Of a DNA stretch of 64,000 bases, positions 16,882 to 25,922 are shown in pieces (the stretch's first letter is position 1; the number at the start of each line of letters is the position of its first letter). Where the stretch lies: the NCBI GenBank assembly GCA_964640385.1, contig CAZXFL010000005.1:52613-116612 (forward strand), written 5' to 3'. A program made the position numbers and the translations under genes. The notes beneath the pieces are model-generated. The model was not told the origin of the DNA, did not search any database, and was given only the letters and a program-made list of their open reading frames with translations. This stretch comes from JBBDIK01 sp964640385. Its GTDB lineage: Bacteria > Actinomycetota > UBA4738 > JBBDHU01.

Positions 16882-19800
16882 TCAGTCGGACTGCCCCGTC
16901 GCGACCCGCAGACCTTCGCCGTCGGGCAGGTAGACGCGGAACGAAGCGCCACCCCCCTCGCGGTCCTCGATCCAGACGCGTCCCCCGTGCAGTTCGGTGA
17001 ACCGCGCGACCAGGGATAGGCCGATCCCGACGCCCGGGGAGTGGGCGATGTCGGCCGCGTGTCCCTGCTGGAAAGGTTCGAAGACCGCCTCCCTCAGTTC
17101 TTCGACAACGCCGGGGCCGGCGTCCTCCACCGAGATGAGCGCGCCCGACTCGAACGGCCGGACCCGGACCCAGATCTGGGTCCCCCTCGGCGTGTGTCGG
17201 GCGGCGTTCGCCAGCAGGTTCTCCACGATCCGCTCGACCTTGGCCAGGTCGACGGCCGCGATCACGGGATCGGCTTCGACGATCACGGGATGGTCCCCCA
17301 TGAACTCGGCCTCATCAACCACCTTGCGGACGAGGAACCCGACGTCCGTGCGATTGAGCTTCAGGCCCAGCACGCCGCGCGTGAGCCGGTCCAGATCGAG
17401 CAGGTCCACAACCATGCGATCGAGCTTCCGCGCGTTCGTCGCGATGCGTCGCGCGAGATCTTTCGTCTCGGCCGCATCCAGCTCGACGTCCTCCCGCTCG
17501 AGGGTCAACGCCAGCCCGAGGACGGCGGCCAACGGGGTTCGCAGGTCGTGCGACACCGCGGTAAGGAACGTGTTCTTCATCTCGTCGAGGGCACGGAGCT
17601 GCTCGCCGGCCTGCCGTTCCATGTCCAGTGCGTGCGCAAGCTCCTCCTCCGCCCGCTTGCGCTCCGTGATGTCGATCAGGAGGCCGAGCCAATACGCCGG
17701 GGACCCGTCGTCGGCAAGGACCAGGATGGACTCGTCACGCACCCAGACCGTGTGCCCGTCACGGTGCACCATCCGGTAGTCCATCGCGAACGGATCGCCG
17801 GTCTCGTTCGTGCGCTTGGATTCCTCGACCACGAGATCCCGATCGTCCGGGTGCAGCCGCTGGACCCACAGGCCCGGCTCGGCGATCCGCTCCTCCGGCG
17901 TGTAGCCCAGCAGGTCCTTCAGCTGCGGACTGATGTAGAGGGCCGTCGACAGATCGTCCACGGCGTCCATGTAGACGACGGCCGGCGTGCGCTCGACGAG
18001 TTGCCGGTATCGTTCCTCCGCCTCGCGCAACTGTTGTTCCGCGCGCTGCCGCCGGATGGCGGTGCCGATGATGCCGGCGGCCGTCCGGAGCGCCTCGATC
18101 TCGGTCTGCGACCACACCCGGTCCTGCAGGCACTCGTCGAACCCGAGGAAACCCCACCACTCGTCGTCGACGAAGACCGGCACGACGAGGATCGACCTGA
18201 TGTCCTGCTGCTCCAGCGGGCGGCGCTCGACCTCCGGGAACTCGGACACGATGCCCGTGATGACCCCGCCGGTCGACAGGGTATCGACCCATCGCTGGAA
18301 CTTCCGCGCGAGCGGCAGGTCGTGCAGCGTCGGGTTGTCGAGTTCGGGACGGATGCCCTCGGCCGCCCACTCGCGCGTCATGGTCGTCAGCAGGATCCCC
18401 GTGTCGATGTGGTTCTCGAAGACGTAGACACGACTCGCCTCCGCGGCCTCCCCGAGCCGCTCCAGTACCGAGTCGAGCGACTCGTCCCACGCGTGCGTGT
18501 GCAGGAAACGCTCGGCCACGTCGCCGACCGACTGCAGGATCGAATCGCGCCGCTGTAGGTCGTCCTCCGACCGCTTTCGTTCGGTGATGTCGAACATGAC
18601 GCCTTGCCAGTACCGGGTGTCCTCGGCGGTCATCAACACCGACGCCTCTTCCTGGATCCAGACTTCACGGCCATCCCGCGCGATGATCCGGTACTCGGAC
18701 GAGTACGGCTCGCCGGTCTTGACCGTCACCTCGTCGTACGCGAGGATGCGTTCGCGATCGTCGGGGTGAAGGAGCCGTAGCCACAGGTCGGAGCCCACCC
18801 ATTCTTCCGGCGGATAGCCGCTGATCGCCTCGATCTGAGGGCTGACATAGGTCATCGCCCACCCGACCTCACTGTCGTCCTCCTTGTCGATAAAGGTCAC
18901 CGCGGGGATGCGCTCGATCAGCGAGCGATATCGCTTCTCGGTCTCGCGCAGCTCATCTTCGACGCGCTTGCGCTCGGTGATGTCGAACATCACGCCGTGC
19001 CAGATCTGCGTGTGATTCTCGGGATCCTCGCGAACCAGGACGGATTCATCGTGGAACCACAGGACCTCGCCCTGTTTCGTCCGGACCCGGTATTCCTGCT
19101 TGTAGGACTCCCGAGCCTTGGCGGTGCGCGCCGACTCCTCGAACACGCACTCGCGGTCGTCGGGGTGCACGATGGCGTCCCAGAACTGATCCGCGCTGTT
19201 CTCGAAGTCGCCCAGGTCGAAGCCCAGGATCTCCTCTGCCTGCGGGCTGAGGTAGATCATCGAACCGTCGCCGTACTCGCCACGCGGGACCATCTCTTGG
19301 TACGTGATAGCCGGGAGCCGTTCGACGAGCTGCCGGTACTTCGTCTCGGCGGCGCGCAACTCCTCCTCCGCATGCCGGCGCTCGCTGATGTCGACCACCA
19401 CGCCGAACCAGTGGAGTGGCTCCCCTTCCTCATCACGGATCAGGACCGCCTCGTCGCGGACCCATCGCCACCCTCCTTCGGGGCGCTTCACGCGGTACTC
19501 GGACAGATACGTTTCGCCGGTCTCGTTCGTCCGGCGCGACTCCTCGAGCACCAGCGGAAGATCGTCCGGATGCACCAGCCGCCGCCAGAGGCCCGGGTCG
19601 CCCTGGCGTTCCTCGAGTGAGACCCCGAATAGGCTCTCGTACTGCGGACTGACGTACAGATCCGCGTTATCCGCACCGGGCGACTCCATGTAGATGAACG
19701 CGGGGACGTGCTCGACCACCGACGCGAGAAGCGACTCCCGCCGCTTCAGCTCGTCGGCCGCGCGTTTGTGCGCGGTAAGGTCGCGGCTGACCGACAGGAC

Positions 19801-20157
19801 GCAGGACTCGCCGGCCAATCCGATCTTCTGGGCGGAGACCTCCGCGTAGGTCAGCGAGCCGTCTTTGGCCCGGAACCGCCCTTCGACGCCTTCGATGTGG
19901 CCGTCGGCGGCAAGACCTTCGGCAACGATGCTCTGGAACTCTTCGTCGGGCAGCATGTCGAACTCACCCGGCGCATGGCCGAGGACCTCATCGCGCGTCC
20001 ATCCCGTGACGCGCTCGAACGCCGCGTTCACGTACAGGAAATCCTGGTCTTCCAGACGGTTGATCGCGATCGAGTTGCTGCTGGTCTCAAGCACCCGCGC
20101 GAAGAGGTCGCCGGACGATCGGAGAGCTTCCTCCACCCAGGTGAGCTCATCTGCCAT
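16882..20157 (-). CDS. Orphan hybrid-sensor histidine kinase with five PAS and one GAF domain
   Basis: A 1,091-residue soluble sensor kinase without membrane helices. In order: PAS (about 15-135), three PAS/PAC units each ending in a D(I)TERK-type PAC signature (about 143-270, 275-400, 405-530), a GAF domain (about 545-700), a fifth PAS (about 707-835), a HisKA domain with AVSHDLRTPLA (His about 865) and an HATPase domain with ENLLANAARHTP and GVGIGLSL. No response-regulator gene lies nearby, so the partner is unknown. It is five bases upstream of the deacetylase gene and probably co-transcribed, which hints at envelope-linked sensing. Confidence 0.92.
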   Translation of the reverse strand: MADELTWVEEALRSSGDLFARVLETSSNSIAINRLEDQDFLYVNAAFERVTGWTRDEVLGHAPGEFDMLPDEEFQSIVAEGLAADGHIEGVEGRFRAKDGSLTYAEVSAQKIGLAGESCVLSVSRDLTAHKRAADELKRRESLLASVVEHVPAFIYMESPGADNADLYVSPQYESLFGVSLEERQGDPGLWRRLVHPDDLPLVLEESRRTNETGETYLSEYRVKRPEGGWRWVRDEAVLIRDEEGEPLHWFGVVVDISERRHAEEELRAAETKYRQLVERLPAITYQEMVPRGEYGDGSMIYLSPQAEEILGFDLGDFENSADQFWDAIVHPDDRECVFEESARTAKARESYKQEYRVRTKQGEVLWFHDESVLVREDPENHTQIWHGVMFDITERKRVEDELRETEKRYRSLIERIPAVTFIDKEDDSEVGWAMTYVSPQIEAISGYPPEEWVGSDLWLRLLHPDDRERILAYDEVTVKTGEPYSSEYRIIARDGREVWIQEEASVLMTAEDTRYWQGVMFDITERKRSEDDLQRRDSILQSVGDVAERFLHTHAWDESLDSVLERLGEAAEASRVYVFENHIDTGILLTTMTREWAAEGIRPELDNPTLHDLPLARKFQRWVDTLSTGGVITGIVSEFPEVERRPLEQQDIRSILVVPVFVDDEWWGFLGFDECLQDRVWSQTEIEALRTAAGIIGTAIRRQRAEQQLREAEERYRQLVERTPAVVYMDAVDDLSTALYISPQLKDLLGYTPEERIAEPGLWVQRLHPDDRDLVVEESKRTNETGDPFAMDYRMVHRDGHTVWVRDESILVLADDGSPAYWLGLLIDITERKRAEEELAHALDMERQAGEQLRALDEMKNTFLTAVSHDLRTPLAAVLGLALTLEREDVELDAAETKDLARRIATNARKLDRMVVDLLDLDRLTRGVLGLKLNRTDVGFLVRKVVDEAEFMGDHPVIVEADPVIAAVDLAKVERIVENLLANAARHTPRGTQIWVRVRPFESGALISVEDAGPGVVEELREAVFEPFQQGHAADIAHSPGVGIGLSLVARFTELHGGRVWIEDREGGGASFRVYLPDGEGLRVATGQSD

Positions 20158-20257
20158 GGCGTAGCTCCGACCCAGACGACCTGCTGTTCACCGTAGCATG
20201 CCCCTTCGCGGTACGGTTACCCGGAAACTGCAGGTCAGACTACACGTGGGAGGTTCC

Positions 20258-21268
20258 GTGAGGACCGGCTACGGACTCATCACCGCGCAGCGCTACCCGG
20301 GCGACGATCGCTCGGATGCCGAGCTGTATCGCGAGGTGCTGGACCTCGCCGTCGAGGCCGAGTCGCTCGGGTTCGACTCGGTGTGGACGACCGAACATCA
20401 TTTCGCCGACGACGCATACATGCCGTCGGTCCTGCCGGTATCGGCCGCGATCGCCGCGGTGACCGAGCACATCGAGATCGGGACCGGGCTGGCGCTGGCC
20501 CCGCTGTACCAGCCGATCCGACTCGCCGAAGACGCGGCGACCATCGACGCGATCTCCGGGGGGCGCTTCATCCTCGGGCTCGGCCTCGGCTGGCTCGACT
20601 GGGAGTTCGAGGCGCTCGGGCGGTCCCTCGGCGACCGTGCGGAGCGGATGGAGGGAGCGATCGTCACCTGCCGGCAGGCATGGGGCGAGGGCCTGGTCGA
20701 GGCTGCCGGGGTCGCGGTGACGCCGAAGCCCGCGCGTCCGGGCGGACCCCCGATCTGGATCGGCGCGGGGGCCGAGAAGGCAGTGCGACGGGCCGCGCGC
20801 ATGGCGGACGGGTGGATGGGGGGCGAGGCCGGCGTTGAGGACTTCGCCACGGCCGTCGGCTGGATCCGCGACGAGCTCGCGCTGCAAGGTCGTGACGCGA
20901 GCGACTTCGATATCGCCGGGTATTGGCCGGTGTTCACCTGGGACAGCGACGACGCGTGGGATCTGGTCAAGCCCTACTTCCAGTACATGGAATGGAAGTA
21001 CGAGGACGCAACGGGTTCGAAGGGGCGGCTCGGATCGTTGCCGCTGCCGCCGGCGCTCGACGCCGACGGTGAGGATGAACTTCGGCGGTGGATCATCTGC
21101 GGAACGCCGGAGCAGGTCACCGAACGCATCCGCCGCTACACGGACATCGCCGGCGAGCGCTTCACCTTCATCGGGCGCCAGTACTTCCCGGGGATGCCGC
21201 GCGATACGATGCGCCGCGCGACAGAGCTGTTCGCGCGCGAGGTGATCCCCGCGCTGCCCCGAGGCTAG
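20258..21268 (+). CDS. LLM class flavin-dependent oxidoreductase
   Basis: A 336-residue luciferase-like monooxygenase-fold protein. It shows AESLGFDSVWTTEHHF, the IEIGTGLALAPLYQPIRLAEDAATID strand, GGRFILGLGLG and WIGAGAEKAVRRAARMADGW. The TEHHF form occurs in FMN- and F420-dependent members; the cofactor cannot be fixed here. A GTG start at 20258 is preceded by GGGAGG at good spacing, so the longer reading from 20198 is rejected. The TAG stop lies inside a CTAG shared with the convergent polyprenyl synthase gene. Confidence 0.87.
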   Translation: MRTGYGLITAQRYPGDDRSDAELYREVLDLAVEAESLGFDSVWTTEHHFADDAYMPSVLPVSAAIAAVTEHIEIGTGLALAPLYQPIRLAEDAATIDAISGGRFILGLGLGWLDWEFEALGRSLGDRAERMEGAIVTCRQAWGEGLVEAAGVAVTPKPARPGGPPIWIGAGAEKAVRRAARMADGWMGGEAGVEDFATAVGWIRDELALQGRDASDFDIAGYWPVFTWDSDDAWDLVKPYFQYMEWKYEDATGSKGRLGSLPLPPALDADGEDELRRWIICGTPEQVTERIRRYTDIAGERFTFIGRQYFPGMPRDTMRRATELFAREVIPALPRG

Positions 21269-22278
21269 AACTCGCGAGTCGTGATGAAGCCGGCGATCTC
21301 CTCGAGGTCCCGCCGCGCCTCGGCGGGGATGTTGAGCTTGCCCAGACTGGTTAGCGCCAGCGCGAGTTGATCGCCTGCGGTCTTCAGCGAGGCATCGCGG
21401 CCACCGTTCTCCTCGATGATGCCGGCGGCGCGCGCGATCTCATCGTCATCGAGCCGCTCCTTCGCGAGCAACTCGCGGAGCTTGATCGCCGGAAGACCGC
21501 CACGGTCGAGCGCCGCGACCACCGGCAAGGTCTTCTTGTGCTGGCGTAGGTCACTCCACCGCGGCTTCCCCGTGACCTCCGGCTCGCCCCAGATCCCCAG
21601 GACGTCGTCCACCGCCTGGAACGCCAGCCCGAGGTGCCGGCCGAACTCGCCGAGCCGCCGGACGGGACCCTCGCCGGCACCGCCGAGGATGGCACCGACC
21701 CGGCAGGCGCACTCCATCAGGGCGGCGGTCTTGCGCTCGAGCATCCCGAGGCACTCGTCGATGGTCACGTCGACGCGCGTTTCGAACGAGAGGTCCTCGG
21801 CCTGCCCGGTGATCATCGCGGCGGTGGCGTCGGAAAGGGCGGAGGCGGCGGCCAGGCGTTCCTCGGTCGGCGGGTCGATCAGCAACTCGTAGGCAAGTGA
21901 CAGGAGGGCGTCGCCGGCGAGGATCGCCTCTCCGATGCCGAACAGCGACCAGGCGGTCGGGCGATGACGGCGTTCGGTGTCCTCGTCCATCACGTCGTCA
22001 TGCAAGAGCGAGAAGTTGTGGACGAGCTCCGCTGCGACCGCGCCGGGGACGGCCAGGGTCGGGTCCGCGCCCACGGCCTCGGCGCACGAGAACGCGAGCG
22101 CGGGCCGGACGGCCTTCCCGCCGTCGGAGGTGACCGGCCCGCCTTCGGGATCCACCCAGCCTAGGTGGTAGATGACCACCCTCCGGATGCCCGGCGAGAG
22201 CCGTTCGACGGCCTCCTGCATCCCAGGCGTCACGAGGTCGCGGGCACGGGCGAACGCAGCAGGGGCCGGAACGATCAT
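21265..22278 (-). CDS. Polyprenyl diphosphate synthase
   Basis: A 337-residue class I isoprenyl diphosphate synthase. The first aspartate-rich motif is in LLHDDVMDED and the second in FQAVDDVLGIWG; GGKAVRPAL supplies the pyrophosphate-binding Lys/Arg pair. Product chain length (GGPP-like or longer) cannot be read with confidence. A TATCGT box lies six bases before the ATG, so the mRNA is probably leaderless. The gene diverges from the acyltransferase with only 79 bases between starts. Confidence 0.9.
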   Translation of the reverse strand: MIVPAPAAFARARDLVTPGMQEAVERLSPGIRRVVIYHLGWVDPEGGPVTSDGGKAVRPALAFSCAEAVGADPTLAVPGAVAAELVHNFSLLHDDVMDEDTERRHRPTAWSLFGIGEAILAGDALLSLAYELLIDPPTEERLAAASALSDATAAMITGQAEDLSFETRVDVTIDECLGMLERKTAALMECACRVGAILGGAGEGPVRRLGEFGRHLGLAFQAVDDVLGIWGEPEVTGKPRWSDLRQHKKTLPVVAALDRGGLPAIKLRELLAKERLDDDEIARAAGIIEENGGRDASLKTAGDQLALALTSLGKLNIPAEARRDLEEIAGFITTREF

Positions 22279-22284
22279 GGCCCC

Positions 22285-22290
22285 ACGATA
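22285..22290 (-). promoter_or_regulatory. -10-like box (TATCGT) for the polyprenyl synthase gene
   Basis: On the minus strand TATCGT ends six bases before the ATG at 22278, without a Shine-Dalgarno sequence; this fits a leaderless transcript. Confidence 0.35.
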
Positions 22291-22357
22291 CCGGCGAGGG
22301 ATCGATCGGGGGCCGGCCGGTGGCGCCGGCACCGCGGATGCCCCAGGATTGGGGTCC

Positions 22358-23533
22358 ATGAGCGCGACGCGGGCACGACTCGAGGAGCTCGCCGAGCGGA
22401 CCCCGGCCACTCGAGACCGGTACGTGGACTTCCTCCGCGCGTTCTCGATCGTCGCCGTCGTGTTCGGCCATTGGTTCATCGGCATCAACTACTGGCAGAA
22501 CGGCATCATCGGCACCCACAGCGCCATCGGCGTGACCCCCGGACTGTGGATCGTGACGTGGTTCCTGATGGTGATGCCGATCTTCTTCTTCGTCGGGGGC
22601 TTCTCGAACATGGTGACGCTACACGCCTACCGGCGACGCGGGGACTCGACCGCTTCGTTCCTGAGGAGTCGGGCGTGGCGCTTGCTGAAACCGAGCTTGG
22701 TCTTCATCGGGGTGTGGACGCTCATCCAGATCGTGCTGCATCTGACCGACACCGGGGGGAAGGTCGCGTTCCTTCGAGGGATGCGCCCGCCGGGCGCGAC
22801 GGTTCCCTTCGGGCCGATGTGGTTCTTGGCGGTCTACCTCGGCGTCATCCTCGTTTCGCCGGTCATGGCGTGGCTCCACGAGCGCTTCCGCTGGCGGGTG
22901 CCCGTGGCACTCCTCATCGGCCTCGTCGCGGTCGATGTGGCGGCATTCGGCTTCGGCCTGACCTGGATCCGGCTGCTGAACGGGGCGTTCGTCTGGCTGC
23001 TCCCCCATCAGTTGGGGTTCTTCTACGCGGACGGGACGCTCCAGCGGTGGCCGAAGCGAGCGTACGTCGCGGTCGCGGCTGCCGGGCTCGGCAGCCTCGC
23101 GATCCTGACCAACATCGGTGTCTACCCGCGGAGCATGCTGGGGACGGACGTCGAGCGCGTGTCGAACGTGAACCCTCCGACCGTCTGCATCGCCGCGGTC
23201 TCGTTGTGGATGCTCGGCGTCGCCCTGCTCCTTCGCGGACCACTCACCCGATGGCTCCAGCGGCCGCGACCCTGGATGATCACTATCTACCTGAACAGCG
23301 TCATCATGACGTTGTTCCTGTGGCACATGACCGCCTACCTGCTCGCGATGCTGGTGCTGATGCCATTGGGGATCGGCGGCCACACCGACAGCACGACCAC
23401 TTGGTGGCTCGAGCGACCGATCTGGGAGGTGGTGCCGGCCGCGTTCCTGGCGCTCCTCGTAGCGATCTTCGGACGTTTCGAGCGACCGCGCGGCCACGCA
23501 CGTGGCAGGCACGAGCCCATGCGCGCACCCTGA
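22358..23533 (+). CDS. Acyltransferase 3 family membrane protein
   Basis: A 391-residue polytopic membrane protein with about ten hydrophobic helices. Near the N-terminus it carries RDRYVDFLRAFSIVAVVFGHW, the Arg/His-containing first helix of acyltransferase 3 enzymes, and then FFFVGGFSNM and a PFGPMWFLAVYL segment. Family members move acyl groups onto sugars, lipids or peptidoglycan. The substrate is not evident. The ATG at 22358 is chosen because it starts just before the family's conserved helix; the longer reading is antisense to the polyprenyl synthase start. Confidence 0.85.
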   Translation: MSATRARLEELAERTPATRDRYVDFLRAFSIVAVVFGHWFIGINYWQNGIIGTHSAIGVTPGLWIVTWFLMVMPIFFFVGGFSNMVTLHAYRRRGDSTASFLRSRAWRLLKPSLVFIGVWTLIQIVLHLTDTGGKVAFLRGMRPPGATVPFGPMWFLAVYLGVILVSPVMAWLHERFRWRVPVALLIGLVAVDVAAFGFGLTWIRLLNGAFVWLLPHQLGFFYADGTLQRWPKRAYVAVAAAGLGSLAILTNIGVYPRSMLGTDVERVSNVNPPTVCIAAVSLWMLGVALLLRGPLTRWLQRPRPWMITIYLNSVIMTLFLWHMTAYLLAMLVLMPLGIGGHTDSTTTWWLERPIWEVVPAAFLALLVAIFGRFERPRGHARGRHEPMRAP

Positions 23534-23609
23534 AGCGAACCTCCTTCCCTTGCTGGACTCGGGAAACCTAAGGCGTAGCCTCGTCGGCAAGGGAAGGAAG
23601 GGGAAGATC

Positions 23610-24560
23610 ATGGGCCAAGAAGGTCAGGTTTCGGAACCATCCGGCAGAGCAGGATCCACGTTCCCGCTGGAGATGCTCGGGTACGTAGGACTCGCCGGCG
23701 TCGTTCTCGGCTACTTCATCCTCGTCGGGGGTCAGCAGGACCTCTTCGCGGTCGGTAGCCTCTCGATCACGCTGCTGATCGGGCTGCTCGGCATCGTGTT
23801 GCTGGGAGCCGGATGGGTCGTGAAGGGCTCCGACGAACCGATGCCGCGGCGGTTGTGCGATGTGCTGTGGCTCTTGTCCGTCGTGTTCGTCGCGAGCGCG
23901 ATCGGTTCCATCATGAACAACGCGTTCGAGGGAGCGGAGAACCTCCCGCAGATCCTCGGCAGCCTCGCCGGAGCGATCTACGCGGCGATCCTGTGGGCGA
24001 TGCGTAGGCACACGCTGATGCAACTCGCCCTGTTCCTCCCCGTGCTCGGAGCCGTCACCGCGCTCGCCGATGCGCTGCCGTTCAGCAAGAGTGAAGGAGA
24101 GTTCGGATTCGAGGTCCCGGTGTTCCCGACCTCCATGCTGGCGGTCTGGATCCTGGGCGTCGTGTGGATGATGCTCGGGCGCTCCGGGAAGATCACCCCT
24201 CGCCGACCGGCGCTCGTCCTTGGGGCCATCGCCGTCCTCGTGGCGCCGATCAGCTTCGACTCGCTGCGCTGGACCGGCCTCATCCTCGGGATCATCTCCG
24301 TTATCGGCGTCTTCTACGTCGCCGCCGCGGAGGAACACGTCGGGCTGGTCGGACTGGGGATCGTCGGCGCGTTCGTCTACGTCGCCGACATCGTGTTCGA
24401 ACACCTGGCGTCGGCAGTCGACTCCCCGACGACGGTCGGCGTCCTCGTGCTCGTGATCGGCGTGGTGCTGCTCGGCTACGTCCTCATGACTCTGAGGAAG
24501 GACATCGCGCCGGCGGCCGCTGCTCCACCGGCTCCGCCTGCGCCTCCCCCTTCCATGTAG
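23610..24560 (+). CDS. Polytopic membrane protein of unknown function
   Basis: A 316-residue protein with about ten hydrophobic helices and a short Pro/Ala C-terminal tail. I recognise no family; the repeated pairs of helices resemble DUF2157-like small-molecule or stress membrane proteins, but this is only a resemblance. A purine-rich GGAAGGAAGGGGAAG precedes the ATG. A strong hairpin follows the stop, so it is probably the last gene of its transcript. Confidence 0.7.
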   Translation: MGQEGQVSEPSGRAGSTFPLEMLGYVGLAGVVLGYFILVGGQQDLFAVGSLSITLLIGLLGIVLLGAGWVVKGSDEPMPRRLCDVLWLLSVVFVASAIGSIMNNAFEGAENLPQILGSLAGAIYAAILWAMRRHTLMQLALFLPVLGAVTALADALPFSKSEGEFGFEVPVFPTSMLAVWILGVVWMMLGRSGKITPRRPALVLGAIAVLVAPISFDSLRWTGLILGIISVIGVFYVAAAEEHVGLVGLGIVGAFVYVADIVFEHLASAVDSPTTVGVLVLVIGVVLLGYVLMTLRKDIAPAAAAPPAPPAPPPSM

Positions 24561-24567
24561 CCCCACC

Positions 24568-24602
24568 GGAAGGCCCGCCGGTGCGCCACCGGCGGGCCTT
24601 CC
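24568..24602 (+). terminator. Strong rho-independent-like hairpin
   Basis: A perfect 16-base stem (arms 24568-24583 and 24587-24602) closes a three-base CGC loop seven bases after the stop of the membrane protein gene. No long U-tract follows, which is usual for terminators in high-GC actinobacteria. Confidence 0.75.
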
Positions 24603-24773
24603 GCGAACCTACGCCCGGCACTACCCGACCGAGATATCGAACTCGTGCCTCCTGTGTCGTCCGACCGAAGCCGCGATGCTATCCACCTGGCTGGCCCATC
24701 CGCCAACGCGCGGCTAGAGTCACGGGACGACTGGCGCTCAGCGGCGGCTGAACCGAGGAGAGAGGCGCATTCC

Positions 24774-25907
24774 ATGACCGATACTCGCCTGAGCCGCCGA
24801 GACTTCATCCGCCGGACGGCGCTCACCGCCGCTGCCGTTCCCGCCGCCGGAACGCTGCTCTCGCTCGTACCGCCGCTCGCATCGGCGGGCCCCGCGAGCC
24901 GGGCCCCTCGCCCCCGCAACGGCATCTACGTGCGCAAGAACGTGATGGACCTCACGCAGCAGGAGAAAGACGACTTCACGAACGCGATCCTCGCGCTCAA
25001 GTCGATGCCGTCTCCGTGGGACCCAGCGCTCAGCTACTACGACCAGTTCGTCTGGTGGCACAAGAAGACGTTCAACTGCGACATCGCCGCGGCACACATG
25101 GGACCCGGGTTCCTGCCGTGGCACCGTTTGTACCTCGTGTACTTGGAGGACGCCCTGAACGCGACCGGCGTCAGCATCAACCCGATCGCGATCCCCTACT
25201 GGGACTGGCCGGAGGCAGGTTCCGTCGACGTCATCTTCGCCGAGGACTTCATGAGCCCCGAGGGTGACCCGGCGCTCGGGTACGTGATCACGGAGGGGCC
25301 CTTCCGACGGAACAACTACCGCATCAACATCTTCGATCCGCGGGTCGCCGACTCCGTCCGCGCGACCAACCTCCGACGGCGGTTCGCCACGACGGTCGGC
25401 GGCGGCTACCCCGGCGGCATCAAGCTCCCGACGCAAGCCGAGGTCGACGCCTGCCTCGCCGTTCACCACTACGACCACGAACCCTGGGACCCAGCCTCGC
25501 CGCCCTCCAAGAGCTTCCGCAACAACATCGAGGGCTGGCGCGGGCGCACGGGGATGGAGTGCGCACCGGGCGGGATGGAGCCGACCGACGGACCACACCC
25601 GCGTTCGGTGATGCACAACGCCGTCCACCTGTGGGTCGGCGGGATCTGGGGCCCCGACGGCGGCCAGGAGGGCCAGATGGTCATGAACTCCTCGCCCAAC
25701 GACCCTATCTTCTGGATCCACCACTCGAACATCGACCGGCTGTGGTGGGTCTGGGAACAGATGCACGGGATGGAGTACCGCCCGGTCACCGGCGCGATGA
25801 GGGGCCACAACCTGAACGACAAGATGTGGCCGTACAAGACGATCGGTGACCCGACCCGGATCGTCGACCTGCTCGACATCGCGCCGTGGGGCTACACGTA
25901 CGCTTGA
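24774..25907 (+). CDS. Tat-exported tyrosinase family copper oxidase
   Basis: A 377-residue type-3 copper protein. The N-terminus has a twin-arginine signal (SRRDFIRRT) and a hydrophobic stretch ending near ASA, so it is exported folded with copper. The CuA ligands lie in WWHKKTF, AAHMG and LPWHRLYL; the CuB ligands lie in HNAVHLWVGG and WIHHSNIDRLWW. Tyrosinases oxidise phenols and diphenols to quinones. No MelC1-type copper chaperone is adjacent. The ATG at 24774 has GAGGAGAGAGG upstream. The PBP4-like gene follows 15 bases later on the same strand. Confidence 0.9.
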   Translation: MTDTRLSRRDFIRRTALTAAAVPAAGTLLSLVPPLASAGPASRAPRPRNGIYVRKNVMDLTQQEKDDFTNAILALKSMPSPWDPALSYYDQFVWWHKKTFNCDIAAAHMGPGFLPWHRLYLVYLEDALNATGVSINPIAIPYWDWPEAGSVDVIFAEDFMSPEGDPALGYVITEGPFRRNNYRINIFDPRVADSVRATNLRRRFATTVGGGYPGGIKLPTQAEVDACLAVHHYDHEPWDPASPPSKSFRNNIEGWRGRTGMECAPGGMEPTDGPHPRSVMHNAVHLWVGGIWGPDGGQEGQMVMNSSPNDPIFWIHHSNIDRLWWVWEQMHGMEYRPVTGAMRGHNLNDKMWPYKTIGDPTRIVDLLDIAPWGYTYA

Positions 25908-25922
25908 GAAGTCGGCGGTAAC

